Origin: JAIQFF01 sp963725615 | Lineage (GTDB): Bacteria > Acidobacteriota > Terriglobia > Terriglobales > Acidobacteriaceae | DNA: 64,000 nt | NCBI GenBank assembly: GCA_963725615.1 | Contig: CAVRZO010000024.1 | Span: 1 to 64,000 of the forward strand | Reading direction: 5' to 3' | Notes under the pieces: model-generated | Seen by the model: the letters and a program-made list of their open reading frames with translations, nothing else | Told to the model about the DNA's origin: nothing | Databases searched by the model: none | In this document: positions 27,302 through 35,054 of the stretch, in pieces | Position numbering within the stretch: position 1 is the stretch's first letter | Layout: every line of letters starts with the position of its first letter | Position numbers and translations under genes: made by a program

Positions 27302-27970
27302 ATGGATTGGCAGGCATTCTGGCTTACGATCAGGTTGTCCGCGCTGGTTGCTGCCATACTCCTGGTCGTGGGACTTCCAGTGGCGTGCTGGATCACCTAC
27401 TCGCGCTGGCGCTGGAAATTTCTCGCAGAAGCAGTGTTTGCATTGCCCATTGTGTTGCCTCCGACCGTGCTGGGGTTCTATGTCCTGGTCGCGCTCGGGC
27501 CGCACAGTCCGCTGGGGCGCGGCTGGGAAGCCCTCACCGGTCACACTCTGGCGTTTACCTTCGAAGGCCTGGTGATTGGCTCGATCCTGTACAGCTTTCC
27601 GTTTGCGGTGCAACCTTTCGCAGCTTCATTCGCGGCCGTGGATTCCCGGCTGGTGGCGGCTTCGCAGACGCTGGGAGCTTCTAGATTCCGAACTTTCTTT
27701 CGAGTGATTTTGCCGTTGTCGGTTTCTGGTGTGGTGACGGGAGTGGCTCTCAGCTTCGCCCACACCATGGGTGAATTTGGGGTGGTGCTGATGGTCGGCG
27801 GCAACATCCCCGGGGTCACACGAACGGTTTCGATTGATATTTACGATAAGGTGCAGGCCGTGAACTACTCGGGAGCCAACGCCACGGCCCTGGTGCTGCT
27901 GGCTATCTCCTTCTTGACTCTTTCGGTCGTCTACGGCCTGAACAGGCGAGTGTGGATGTGGAGGTCATGA
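27302..27970 (+). CDS. modB: Molybdate ABC transporter permease
   Basis: 222 residues starting MDWQAFWLTIRLSA, the usual ModB N-terminus. I chose ATG 27302 because AGAGGA lies 8 bases upstream. There are five or so membrane helices, and the inner-membrane permease motif is AASQTLGASRFRTFFRVILP (EAA loop), followed by HTMGEFGVVLMVGGNIPGVT, typical of ModB. Its stop overlaps the modC start by 4 bp (ATGA). With ModC it imports molybdate (or tungstate) for molybdoenzymes. The periplasmic binding protein gene is not adjacent. Confidence 0.93.
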   Translation: MDWQAFWLTIRLSALVAAILLVVGLPVACWITYSRWRWKFLAEAVFALPIVLPPTVLGFYVLVALGPHSPLGRGWEALTGHTLAFTFEGLVIGSILYSFPFAVQPFAASFAAVDSRLVAASQTLGASRFRTFFRVILPLSVSGVVTGVALSFAHTMGEFGVVLMVGGNIPGVTRTVSIDIYDKVQAVNYSGANATALVLLAISFLTLSVVYGLNRRVWMWRS

Positions 27971-29112
27971 ACCAGAATTCAATGCCGACTGCGATTGCTT
28001 CTCCGAAAGTTGCGACCCCAGAGAACGCAGTGTCGCTGCACGTGAGCAAGCACTCCGGCAAAAGCTTTGAGCTGGATGTTGAAGCCTCGCTGCCGCCTGG
28101 AATTACGATCCTGTTTGGTCCGTCGGGAGCGGGGAAGACCACCTTGCTGGATTGCATAGCCGGACTGGTACAGCCGGATGCAGGCCGAATCGCGACGAAA
28201 GAGAAGGTCCTCTTTGACAGCGCGCGCGGAATCAATATTCCTCCTCAGCTTCGTAGAGTGGGCTACGTCTTTCAGGACTTGGCCCTGTTTCCCCACCTGA
28301 CGATCCGGGGCAATGTCGAGTATGGTCTCTCCCGGTTCGGCAGTGACCAACGCAAGCAGCGCTGCGCCGCCATACTGGAATCGTTCCGCATCGCCCATCT
28401 GCGCGAGCGCAGGCCCGGGCAAATTTCCGGGGGAGAGCGCCAGAGAGTTGCCCTGGCCCGTGCCCTGGTGATCGATCCGGCGATTCTCTTGCTGGACGAA
28501 CCGCTCGCGGCGTTAGATGCGGTGACCAAATCGAAGATTGTGGATGACCTGCGGGCCTGGAACCAGGAGCATGGTGTCCCGATCGTTTATGTCACCCACA
28601 GCCGTGAAGAGGTTTTCGCCCTGGGCGACCGGGTGATCGTGCTCGAAAATGGCCGGCCGGTGGCGCAGGGGACACCGCATGAGGTGATGAGCGCTCCCCG
28701 TATGGAGACTGTGGCGCAACTCGCCGGCTTCGAGAACATTTTCGATGCCACGGTGATAGCTGCGCACGAAGAACGCGGCACTATGCTGTGCCGGTTGTCC
28801 GAGACGAAGGTTGAGATTGAAACGCCGCTGGTGCGGGCGGGGGTGGGTTCAGGGCTGCGAGTCGGAATCCGCGCGGGCGATATTTTGCTGGCTTCGCTTC
28901 CGCCGGTTGGTTTGAGCGCCCGCAACATCATTCCCGGCCGGGTGGTTTCAATGGCGCAGCGCGACGTGATTGTAGTGGCGAAAGTGAATTGCGGAGTGGA
29001 GATGGAAGTCCACCTCACGCTGGCGGCACGCGATTCCCTGCAACTCCAGCCGGGACGCGAAGTATGGCTGGTGGTGAAAACCCACTCTTGCCACCTGATG
29101 GGAATTTCGTAG
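27967..29112 (+). CDS. modC: Molybdate ABC transporter ATP-binding protein
   Basis: 381 residues. Walker A GPSGAGKTTLL, Q-loop YVFQDLALFP, signature ISGGERQRVALARAL, Walker B ILLLDEPLAALD and H-loop YVTHSREEV are intact. A C-terminal TOBE/Mop-like domain covers ~285-380 (LSARNIIPGRVVSMAQ, VHLTLAARDSLQLQPGREVW), which in ModC binds oxyanions and regulates activity. The gene overlaps the modB stop by 4 bp and has GGAGG just before the ATG, so translation is probably coupled. Confidence 0.93.
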   Translation: MNQNSMPTAIASPKVATPENAVSLHVSKHSGKSFELDVEASLPPGITILFGPSGAGKTTLLDCIAGLVQPDAGRIATKEKVLFDSARGINIPPQLRRVGYVFQDLALFPHLTIRGNVEYGLSRFGSDQRKQRCAAILESFRIAHLRERRPGQISGGERQRVALARALVIDPAILLLDEPLAALDAVTKSKIVDDLRAWNQEHGVPIVYVTHSREEVFALGDRVIVLENGRPVAQGTPHEVMSAPRMETVAQLAGFENIFDATVIAAHEERGTMLCRLSETKVEIETPLVRAGVGSGLRVGIRAGDILLASLPPVGLSARNIIPGRVVSMAQRDVIVVAKVNCGVEMEVHLTLAARDSLQLQPGREVWLVVKTHSCHLMGIS

Positions 29113-29128
29113 TAGTGGAAGGCAAGAA

Positions 29129-29182
29129 ATGGAGGCCGGGCGTCCCCGCCCGGCTGGACCGGCGGGACGCCCGTCCTCCATC
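29129..29182. repeat. Palindromic intergenic repeat, family B (copy 4)
   Basis: ATGGAGGCCGGGCGTCCCCGCCCGGC and GGCGGGACGCCCGTCCTCCAT form a long inverted repeat after modC. It is immediately followed by the iscA terminator. Confidence 0.75.
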
Positions 29183-29188
29183 CAAAGC

Positions 29189-29216
29189 AAAAAAACCTCG
29201 CCGCCGAGCGACGAGG
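29189..29216 (-). terminator. Rho-independent terminator of the IscA-like gene
   Basis: On the minus strand, CCTCGTCGC, a 3-base loop and GCGGCGAGG (one G-T pair) are followed by seven T. It lies 36 bp after the stop at 29252. Confidence 0.88.
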
Positions 29217-29251
29217 CTTCTGCGAAATCTCAAAGCTTAGACGCTGAACCT

Positions 29252-29626
29252 TTATACGCTGAAAGAGGATCCGCAGCCGCAGGTGCTCTTCACGTTCGGG
29301 TTTTCGAACTTGAAGCCCGCGCCTTCGAGCGTCTCGACGTAGTCCACAACGCAGCCGTTAAGGTACATCACGGAAGTTGCATCCACGTAGACCTTCAGGC
29401 CGTCCATGTCAAAAACTTTGTCCATCATGCCGGCGCCGTTTTCGAACTGCATGGAATAGGAGAAACCCGAGCAACCCCCTCCCACCACGCCTACGCGCAG
29501 GCCGCTAGGGACAGGGTTCTGTTGCGCCATGGTCTCTTTGACCTTGGCAATGGCGCTGGCGGTCAGGCTGATCGGTGCCTTCTTTGTCTCTGCCGGCTTC
29601 ACTTCAGGGGTCGTTGTCGTGGCCAT
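29252..29626 (-). CDS. IscA/ErpA-type iron-sulfur cluster carrier
   Basis: 124 residues. The HesB/IscA domain covers ~18-124, with the three conserved cysteines in GGGCSGFSY and CGCGSSF. The N-terminal ~17 residues are a Thr/Pro/Lys-rich extension. Such A-type carriers pass Fe-S clusters from the scaffold to apo-enzymes. No isc or suf genes are adjacent. It has its own strong terminator and appears monocistronic. ErpA-like is the best guess among the subtypes. Confidence 0.92.
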   Translation of the reverse strand: MATTTTPEVKPAETKKAPISLTASAIAKVKETMAQQNPVPSGLRVGVVGGGCSGFSYSMQFENGAGMMDKVFDMDGLKVYVDATSVMYLNGCVVDYVETLEGAGFKFENPNVKSTCGCGSSFSV

Positions 29627-29918
29627 TGGTATCTCCTTGAAAGGACTCGTTTACTATTATAGCAAAGCCCGGTGCCGGTACAGCTTCAAAGTCCGCCCAA
29701 GACAGGTTTTCAGCCTGGTTCCCGATAACCGGTCGCTAAGCCATTAGATGGCAGCATCCCTCCAGGCGGTTCGCCCTAAAAACACCCGCCGAACCTTGCC
29801 AACAGGTCTATAATCCCGGGTTGGGGCCCTTGTCCGAAAGCTGGGTTGTGGGGGCCACAACCACAATTTGTTTGCAACAGCCTTCCGGACCGGCTCGACA
29901 TCAGTACCGAGGTGGTCT

Positions 29919-30197
29919 ATGACTCCGGGATTGTTTTGGCTACTGGTCGTGTGGGGCGCGGTCACCGTCGTTCTGATTATCCTTCTCATCTACCGCAGTA
30001 CGCTCACCATGCAGGAGGACGATCAGCTCTTCCTTGACGACTCTGCCTCCGCCATGGCCAAGGACCAGATGGAACTCATGGCCAAGGTGAACAAGATCAC
30101 TCCTGTGGTGAAAATGCTGGGTGCGGTTTCGGGAGCGATGATCCTGGTGATCGCAGGCTGGGCAGTTTACCTGGGCCTGAACGCGGTCCAACCCTGA
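29919..30197 (+). CDS. Small two-helix membrane protein
   Basis: 92 residues from ATG 29919, chosen because GAGGTGG lies about 5 bases before it; the frame back to 29868 looks non-coding. Helix 1 is LFWLLVVWGAVTVVLIILLI. A charged, Met-rich loop follows (MQEDDQLFLDDSASAMAKDQ). Helix 2 is VVKMLGAVSGAMILVIAGWA. There is no recognised family. The clean frame, good ribosome site and hydrophobicity pattern support a real gene. Confidence 0.7.
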   Translation: MTPGLFWLLVVWGAVTVVLIILLIYRSTLTMQEDDQLFLDDSASAMAKDQMELMAKVNKITPVVKMLGAVSGAMILVIAGWAVYLGLNAVQP

Positions 30198-30393
30198 TCT
30201 TGGAAAGGGCGCGACTTCAGTGTCGAAGAGATTGGGCTTGGGAGAGCACAACTTCGGTCGCGCCGTGCAGATCGAGTTGGCGAAGGAACGACTTTAGTCG
30301 TGCCGCAGATGGCTGGGAGTAGGTCGGCTGTAGCCGCTGGGGCTTACTCTTCAGCCCGCAGCACTATTATTTCCCATCTAACCGAGTTTGCGA

Positions 30394-30479
30394 TGGTGCC
30401 GGGAACAGGATTTGAACCTGCACGCCTTTTGGGCATTGGATCCTAAGTCCAACGCGTCTGCCAATTCCGCCATCCCGGC
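30394..30479 (-). tRNA. tRNA-Leu (anticodon UAG)
   Basis: 86 bases including an encoded CCA. The acceptor stem is GCCGGGA/TCCCGGC, the anticodon arm TTGGA-CTTAGGA-TCCAA reads codon CUA, there is a long variable arm, and the T arm is CAGG-TTCAAAT-CCTG. The 5' half is duplicated at 32590-32630, bracketing a small element. Confidence 0.95.
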
Positions 30480-30480
30480 T
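30440..30480. repeat. Direct repeat copy 1 (candidate att site within tRNA-Leu)
   Basis: 41 bp running from the anticodon loop to one base past the 5' end of tRNA-Leu. It is identical to 32590-32630, with both flanks differing immediately. Confidence 0.85.
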
Positions 30481-30546
30481 TTGAACGTAACCATAATAAA
30501 GTTAAATAAGTTTACTGAACAACCAGTGCCACCGGCTCGAAGGCGC

Positions 30547-30690
30547 TCACAGCTCCGGTGGCAGTTGTGTGGCACTTGGTTGCTCTGTTTGCCTTGCCCG
30601 GCCAGCTTCGATTCTGGCTGCAGCCTGCTCAAGATCAGCGGCACTGGTCACATCGTATCTGTCAAACACACTGCGCGTCTTGTATGCCGG
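30547..30690 (-). pseudogene. Tyrosine recombinase (phage-type integrase) C-terminal remnant
   Basis: The minus-strand reading ending at 30547 contains KTRSVFDRYDVTSAADLEQA, then AARIEAG. This is the classic end of site-specific tyrosine integrases (GHKTRSVFDRYNIVSEEDL...AA), including the catalytic Tyr in FDRY. The preceding Gly-His is disrupted (PAYKTR). Upstream in all three frames I find no HxLRHT box or other catalytic Arg, so only the last ~45 residues survive. Its position 68 bp beyond the tRNA-Leu 5' end and its orientation toward the tRNA are typical for integrases. Confidence 0.65.
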
Positions 30691-30880
30691 AACCTGTGGA
30701 ATCCTTCCGATAAAGCCGATTCCGCCCATTGGCTGCAAAGACCTTCGACCAGAGTGCGTTTGTGTCGCTGACGGAAACAACTGTCATTGGGAATGGGTCG
30801 GCGTGCCAAACTGAGATCTCCGGGACGAGCGGCAGCTTTCATCTGGCCGATCAGGTGGGAAACTTAACACTGCACAGGCC

Positions 30881-31171
30881 TCAGAGCAAGCTCCCCGCAA
30901 CCCTTAGCTTCGCGAGACACAGGCTTAGTCTTGCGTTCGTGCAACAACAGACAGGACGAGGCACCTCGGCCCTTACTCGCGACCTTATCACTACTCCCAT
31001 GCCCAGGCATTCCAGCTGGTGAGCTAGAGAGCATCCCTCGCAAAGCCAAAAATGCCTGACGCAGGGGACCGCATTCTCACTATCCGATTGACTGTTGTCA
31101 AAGCGAAACAGCCGCCCCTGGCGATAGTCGAAGGTTTTCTCGCAATCCGGATTTGAACACTTCAAGAACAT
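30881..31171 (-). CDS. Small Cys-rich (zinc-ribbon-like) protein
   Basis: 96 residues from ATG 31171; an upstream in-frame start at 31237 would add 22 residues. MFLKCSNPDCEKTFDYRQGR, then LFRF, and later FWLCEGCSLAHQLE give two CxxxxC / CxxC pairs likely to bind one zinc. A similar small zinc protein is common in Acidobacteria, though I cannot name a family. After the zinc core there is a Cys-containing tail (PRPVCCCTNARLSLCLAKLR) that may be extra sequence from a lost stop. It lies inside the tRNA-Leu element. Confidence 0.55.
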   Translation of the reverse strand: MFLKCSNPDCEKTFDYRQGRLFRFDNSQSDSENAVPCVRHFWLCEGCSLAHQLECLGMGVVIRSRVRAEVPRPVCCCTNARLSLCLAKLRVAGSLL

Positions 31172-31392
31172 TGTCGTCTTGCTACCACAGTTTTCTTCTA
31201 GAGCGTAAGCGATAGAACCAATAGAATCGTCAAACATCCGATAAAGGCACCTCTCCGGAGGGAAATTGACTACCCGGCCTTTTTTCTCTGACCGCAGGCA
31301 GCAGCCAAAACCACCAAGGCTATTAGGCTGAGTCGTCAGTCCCCGAACCGCTCAGTTATGCGCGTCTGAGGCTTTCAAGGGAATCGCGTAAT

Positions 31393-31617
31393 TCAGGCAG
31401 CCAAGACCGCTCGTGAAATTCCCTGTTTGTCACAGTCACTAGGCTGCGTCGGCTTCTGGTCGGCGTGCTGCAACTGGCGCAGCCGTTCGCCAGCCCACGC
31501 CTTCCGCCACCGCTTCTCGTCCAGCGCCTGAGCCTTGGTTGGGAAAGCATCAATGCCCAGCCGTCCCTCGAGCAACACCCAGGAACGCCCGCGCTTTTTG
31601 ATGGTTAGTCTTGCCAT
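31393..31617 (-). CDS. Short basic protein of unknown function
   Basis: 74 residues from ATG 31617. The sequence MARLTIKKRGRSWVLLEGRL, then GIDAFPTKAQALDEKRWRKA, is basic, with alternating strand and helix character. Possibly it is a small nucleic-acid-binding protein. No family was recognised and the ribosome site is weak. Located in the tRNA-Leu element. Confidence 0.45.
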   Translation of the reverse strand: MARLTIKKRGRSWVLLEGRLGIDAFPTKAQALDEKRWRKAWAGERLRQLQHADQKPTQPSDCDKQGISRAVLAA

Positions 31618-31893
31618 CTTGCACCGCCTTTGTCCGGAGTCTTCCACAGATGACGAAAAATGCAGTGACAGCAATCACTGCGCCGTGTGATTCCAGCCCA
31701 GCAGGCCCCTAAACGTAATTCCCGGCATGGGAGGTTGTTTTCACGCGCTGGGCTTTGATCAGGAACACCTAAAGCAGGCAGGGAAAGGCACGAGCGGACG
31801 GAGCTCAGGAGACTGTTCATTTTTGAACAGTTTTTCTGCCTTGATTGTCTCTATCGTCTTTTTAAGGTCAACCATTCCATCAGGGGTTCCCCC

Positions 31894-32100
31894 ATGACGA
31901 TGCCCCCCGAAGATCTCATCGATGAGCTATGGCGTAAGGTGGTGCTAGCCTCGGATGAGCCGGAACTGGAAGCTGCACTTGATGAACTCCAGTCTGCACT
32001 GCAAAAACACCGCGACTACCTGGAGAGTGTGGGTGCCGATTGCCTTCCTCTCGCTATCCGCAAACGGTTGAGCACACTCCACGAAAAGATCGCGGCTTAA
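31894..32100 (+). CDS. Short acidic helical protein of unknown function
   Basis: 68 residues, MTMPPEDLIDELWRKVVLAS then DEPELEAALDELQSALQKHR, probably two or three amphipathic helices. AGGGG lies about 8 bases before ATG 31894. An alternative ATG two codons later is equally possible. No family was recognised. It lies in the tRNA-Leu element and has a strand bias opposite to the genes beside it. Confidence 0.5.
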   Translation: MTMPPEDLIDELWRKVVLASDEPELEAALDELQSALQKHRDYLESVGADCLPLAIRKRLSTLHEKIAA

Positions 32101-32260
32101 TTTTGTCCTAGCTGCGCCCATCGAGGAATGCCTGAATTTGTCAACGGTCTAGAATCCGTCGTTACGATCTAAGGTAAGCCTTCTTTCCAGGTCCATGCCC
32201 GGACCCATCGCCAGGATCACCCTTGAACCGCGGATACCCCGCGCGCGGGCTTTCAGGTGT

Positions 32261-32344
32261 TTAGCCACGCTTCATGAAGAATCGAACTGCGAAGACTATG
32301 ACTATCACTACCACGATGGCTTCAACTATTGTTGTCAGCGTCAT
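32261..32344 (-). CDS. Putative 27-residue single-helix membrane peptide
   Basis: The translation MTLTTIVEAIVVVIVIVFAV, then RFFMKRG and stop, is one hydrophobic helix with a basic C-terminal end (positive inside). GGAGA lies about 6 bases before the ATG. It resembles in style other very short membrane proteins (KdpF-like size) but not a named family. No other evidence supports it, so confidence is modest. Confidence 0.45.
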   Translation of the reverse strand: MTLTTIVEAIVVVIVIVFAVRFFMKRG

Positions 32345-32694
32345 TGGTGTTCTCCGTAACTGGCCGGGTCAATCAAGCAAGGCACATCGCGTTCGTTGGC
32401 CACAAACGTAGTCCTTCATGGCCCTAAGTGTCAAAAGAGCAGAGCTAGATTGGTGGCAGTTCTGGTGGCACCTGGTATTGCATATTGATGCCATGCGGTG
32501 CGTCGTTGAGCCTCAAGTCCAATGCGTCAGCTCTTGAAGTTTCAGCTACTTGCGCTATCATGCGCTTGGGTGCGTCTATGCAGCCGGGTATCCTAAGTCC
32601 AACGCGTCTGCCAATTCCGCCATCCCGGCTCGCTCTTATTTTAAACTGTTTCTTCTTGTATCACTCGCGGCTACTTGCGCATCGAATAAGCGGG
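32345..32694. other. Right end of the tRNA-Leu element and flanking spacer
   Basis: 350 bp with no intact gene. It holds the second tRNA-Leu repeat (32590-32630). To its left, an open minus-strand tail (stop at 32445-32447) ends in QVPPELPPI. The DNA of that tail's end (GGTGGCAGTTCTGGTGGCACCTGG) resembles the end of the integrase remnant at 30555-30585, so it may be the tail of a related gene. Confidence 0.4.
32590..32630. repeat. Direct repeat copy 2 (candidate att site, tRNA-Leu 5' half)
   Basis: Identical over 41 bp to 30440-30480. Only the 5' half of tRNA-Leu up to the anticodon loop is present. The sequence then diverges, so this copy cannot make a tRNA. Confidence 0.85.
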
Positions 32695-33045
32695 ATGACT
32701 AAGCGCAACTCAAGAGTCCTCGGCCTGTTGCTGTCGACCGTTATGGCCGCGCTATCTGTGGCAGGGCAGCCGGCTGCGCCTATGACGGGAGTGGCGAGTC
32801 GTCCTGCCGGTTGTCACCAACATGGCGCGAAGCCACCAGCTACTGCGCCCATCAGTTACAGCTGCTGCCAAAGCGGGCACAACTCCGCGATCCTGCCAGC
32901 TTCGCTGGCCTCACCAACATCTCCGGGCCGAGTTGCAACCGCCATATCAATACCGGCACTGATCGCAGTTCCGAAACAGGGCTTTCTTCGTAGTTCGACG
33001 ATCCCGTCTCCTGATCCGCCACTGGCGATTCCTCTGCGCGTTTAA
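32695..33045 (+). CDS. Small secreted Cys/His-containing protein
   Basis: 116 residues from ATG 32695, with a signal peptide (KRNSRVLGLLLSTVMAALSV). A Cys/His cluster follows (GCHQHGAKPPATAPISYSCC, then QSGHNSA), and the C-terminus is Pro/Ser-rich. It is not a named family as far as I can tell. The layout resembles the short periplasmic proteins that precede copper or heavy-metal efflux genes. A Met-rich outer-membrane protein follows 79 bp later. Metal binding is a guess from residue content. Confidence 0.55.
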   Translation: MTKRNSRVLGLLLSTVMAALSVAGQPAAPMTGVASRPAGCHQHGAKPPATAPISYSCCQSGHNSAILPASLASPTSPGRVATAISIPALIAVPKQGFLRSSTIPSPDPPLAIPLRV

Positions 33046-33124
33046 AGCCTCACCCAACCTTCCATCCCGCAGGCCCTACGGCCCGAAGAAGCTAACGTTA
33101 GTTTTCCAAGAACGCTAGGGGATA

Positions 33125-34474
33125 GTGGTGCGAAACCTGTCTGCGATTGCTCTCAGCGTGCCGGTCTTTATAGTTCTTGCGCTGTCTGCGCCGGCTCAGA
33201 CCAGCGGCCCTATGAACATGCCCGCTCAATCGCAGCCCAGCCAGACGATGGAGGGAATGCCTGGCATGGCTGCCGAGGAGAAGATGAGTATGAAGTCGGC
33301 CACATTCATTGAGTCTCTACTACAGCACGCCACCTCCGGCACGGACGCCGAACCCAACTCAACTCCGTACGAAATGCTCATGACCACCCGGGGAAGTTGG
33401 ACGCTGATGTTTCACGGCGAGGCCTTCCTCAGCGACATCCAGCAGAGCGGTCCGCGCGGAGGCGACAAACTATTTTCTACCAACTGGTGGATGCCGATGG
33501 CCCAACGAAAATTCGGCAACGGCACGCTGACCATCCGGACCATGCTCAGCTTCGAGCCTGCCACGGTCTCCGACCGGCGCTATCCGGAGCTCTTCCAGCA
33601 GGGTGAAACTGCCTTCGGCCGTCCCATCGTGGACGGGCAGCACCCCCACGATTTTTTCATGGAGCTGGCCGCTCTGTATGACTACAAAGTCGGCGAGCAG
33701 ACGCTGTTGTCGGTGTACGCCGCCCCCATGGGAGATCCCGCGATGGGACCGCCGGCGTATCCTCACCGCGCTTCGGCGTCGGAAGATCCCATCGCGCCGT
33801 TGGGGCATCATCTTCAGGATTCGACACACATCGCCGCGGATGTAATTACTGCGGGCATCACGTATCGCAACTTCCGGCTCGAAGCCTCGGGCTTTCACGG
33901 ACGCGAGCCCGACGAATTCCGCTGGAACATTGATTCAGGAAAGATTGATTCGTGGTCGGCACGGGTCACGGCCAATCCCGGCCAGAACTGGAGCCTGCAA
34001 TATTCGATTGCGCAACTGCACAGCCCGGAGGCGCTCGCCCCTAACGCAGACGTAAGAAGGATGACAGCGTCGGTCCAATACAATCGCCCGCTGCAAAAAG
34101 GGAACTGGGCGTCAATGCTGCTCTGGGGGAGGAATCAGGATTTAGCTGGCGGCAATGTCGGCAACAGCTATCTGTTGGAATCGACGCTGCGCTTGCTCGA
34201 ACGCAACTACGCCTGGACTCGCATCGAAAATGTGGATCGCACCAATGAACTGCTTCTGGGTGAGAATCCGGAACCGGCGGGATTCAACGAACGTTATTTC
34301 ACCCGGGTCCAAGCCTACACTGCGGGGTACGAGAGGGAAGTCGGGCACATCCCACACCTCTCCACCGCGCTGGGAGCACAATTTACCTGGTACGGCGTGC
34401 CGGATGTTCTGAAGCCAATTTACGGCGAGCACCCGGTCGGCGGGATTGTATTCCTGCGCCTGCGGCCCCACTAG
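33125..34474 (+). CDS. Outer-membrane beta-barrel-like protein with a Met-rich N-terminus
   Basis: 449 residues. A signal peptide ends near SAPAQ (~25). Next comes a Met-rich stretch (GPMNMPAQSQPSQTMEGMPG, then MAAEEKMSM) of the type that binds Cu(I). The remainder has alternating aromatic/polar strands (SWTLMFHGEAFLSDI, NWSLQYSIAQLHS, RVQAYTAGYEREV) ending VGGIVFLRLRPH, as in beta-barrels. GQHPHDFFMELAALY is a conserved-looking block. Start is one of two adjacent GTGs (33125 or 33128). The function is unknown. The Met-rich region and the preceding Cys/His protein suggest metal handling. Confidence 0.65.
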   Translation: MVRNLSAIALSVPVFIVLALSAPAQTSGPMNMPAQSQPSQTMEGMPGMAAEEKMSMKSATFIESLLQHATSGTDAEPNSTPYEMLMTTRGSWTLMFHGEAFLSDIQQSGPRGGDKLFSTNWWMPMAQRKFGNGTLTIRTMLSFEPATVSDRRYPELFQQGETAFGRPIVDGQHPHDFFMELAALYDYKVGEQTLLSVYAAPMGDPAMGPPAYPHRASASEDPIAPLGHHLQDSTHIAADVITAGITYRNFRLEASGFHGREPDEFRWNIDSGKIDSWSARVTANPGQNWSLQYSIAQLHSPEALAPNADVRRMTASVQYNRPLQKGNWASMLLWGRNQDLAGGNVGNSYLLESTLRLLERNYAWTRIENVDRTNELLLGENPEPAGFNERYFTRVQAYTAGYEREVGHIPHLSTALGAQFTWYGVPDVLKPIYGEHPVGGIVFLRLRPH

Positions 34475-34504
34475 CGTCCTGAGTCAGAGATACAAGGAAA
34501 CCAC

Positions 34505-35041
34505 ATGAGAAGGTTCATCATCACCGGCGCGCCGGGTGCAGGGAAGACAGCGATCATCCGTCAGTTAGAACTCGACGGGTTCAGCGTAGTCGAAGAGGCA
34601 GCTACTGACGTCATCGCCGCCGCGCAAGCCCAAGGAACGGTTCAACCGTGGACGCATCCCTCGTTCATTGATGTAGTCGCTAATCTGCAAAGGGACCGTC
34701 AGATTCGAGCGTCTTATCAACCAGATGAGGTGCAGTTTCACGACCGATGCGCGGTGTGTACCGCGGCGTTGGCAGTCTATCTCGGGCACCCTTTTTCACC
34801 CCTTCTTGCCAGCGAACTGGAGCGCGTCAAGAAAGAAGCAATCTACCAAGACCGAGTCTTCTTCATTCGCAATCTTGGCTTCGTCACGCCTACCGAAGCG
34901 CGGCGAATCAGCTTTGAGGAAACGGTGCGCTTTGAGAAAATTCACGAAGAGACTTACCGGGACTTCGGCTTCGAACTGGTCTCAGTCGAGCCAGGAAGTC
35001 TGGCGGAACGGGTCAGCATCATCAAAGCGGCAATTCGTTAG
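34505..35041 (+). CDS. AAA family ATPase (P-loop kinase-like)
   Basis: 178 residues with a P-loop FIITGAPGAGKTAIIRQL at the N-terminus and downstream DRQIR, VFFIRNLG and SFEETVRFEKIHEETYRDFG typical of the AAA_28/NadR-like group. These are small stand-alone ATPases or nucleotide kinases with unknown substrates. ATG 34505 is 30 bp after the barrel gene, so they may be co-transcribed, but no functional link is evident. Confidence 0.8.
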   Translation: MRRFIITGAPGAGKTAIIRQLELDGFSVVEEAATDVIAAAQAQGTVQPWTHPSFIDVVANLQRDRQIRASYQPDEVQFHDRCAVCTAALAVYLGHPFSPLLASELERVKKEAIYQDRVFFIRNLGFVTPTEARRISFEETVRFEKIHEETYRDFGFELVSVEPGSLAERVSIIKAAIR

Positions 35042-35054
35042 TCGAAGCGGACCA

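Larger units (their letters stand above)
30440..32630. mobile_element. Decayed tRNA-Leu-associated integrated element (about 2.2 kb)
   Basis: The interval is bounded by a 41-bp direct repeat of the tRNA-Leu 5' half. A degraded tyrosine integrase C-terminus lies 68 bp from the tRNA gene. The rest holds small genes that are unlike the flanking operons: a zinc-cluster protein, two short unknown proteins and a 27-residue membrane peptide. Intergenic space is much larger here than elsewhere. This is the usual architecture of an integrative element, but it is very short and lacks an intact integrase, excisionase or relaxase, so it is probably a remnant left after deletion. The element boundary is inferred from the repeat alone. 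Confidence 0.65.

Noticed and set aside
32445..32600. Degenerate tRNA-like sequence near the second att copy (CTGACGCATTGGACTTGAGG)
   Set aside because: Similarity to the tRNA-Leu anticodon arm is short and the rest cannot fold as a tRNA. It is better explained as coding tail or chance.
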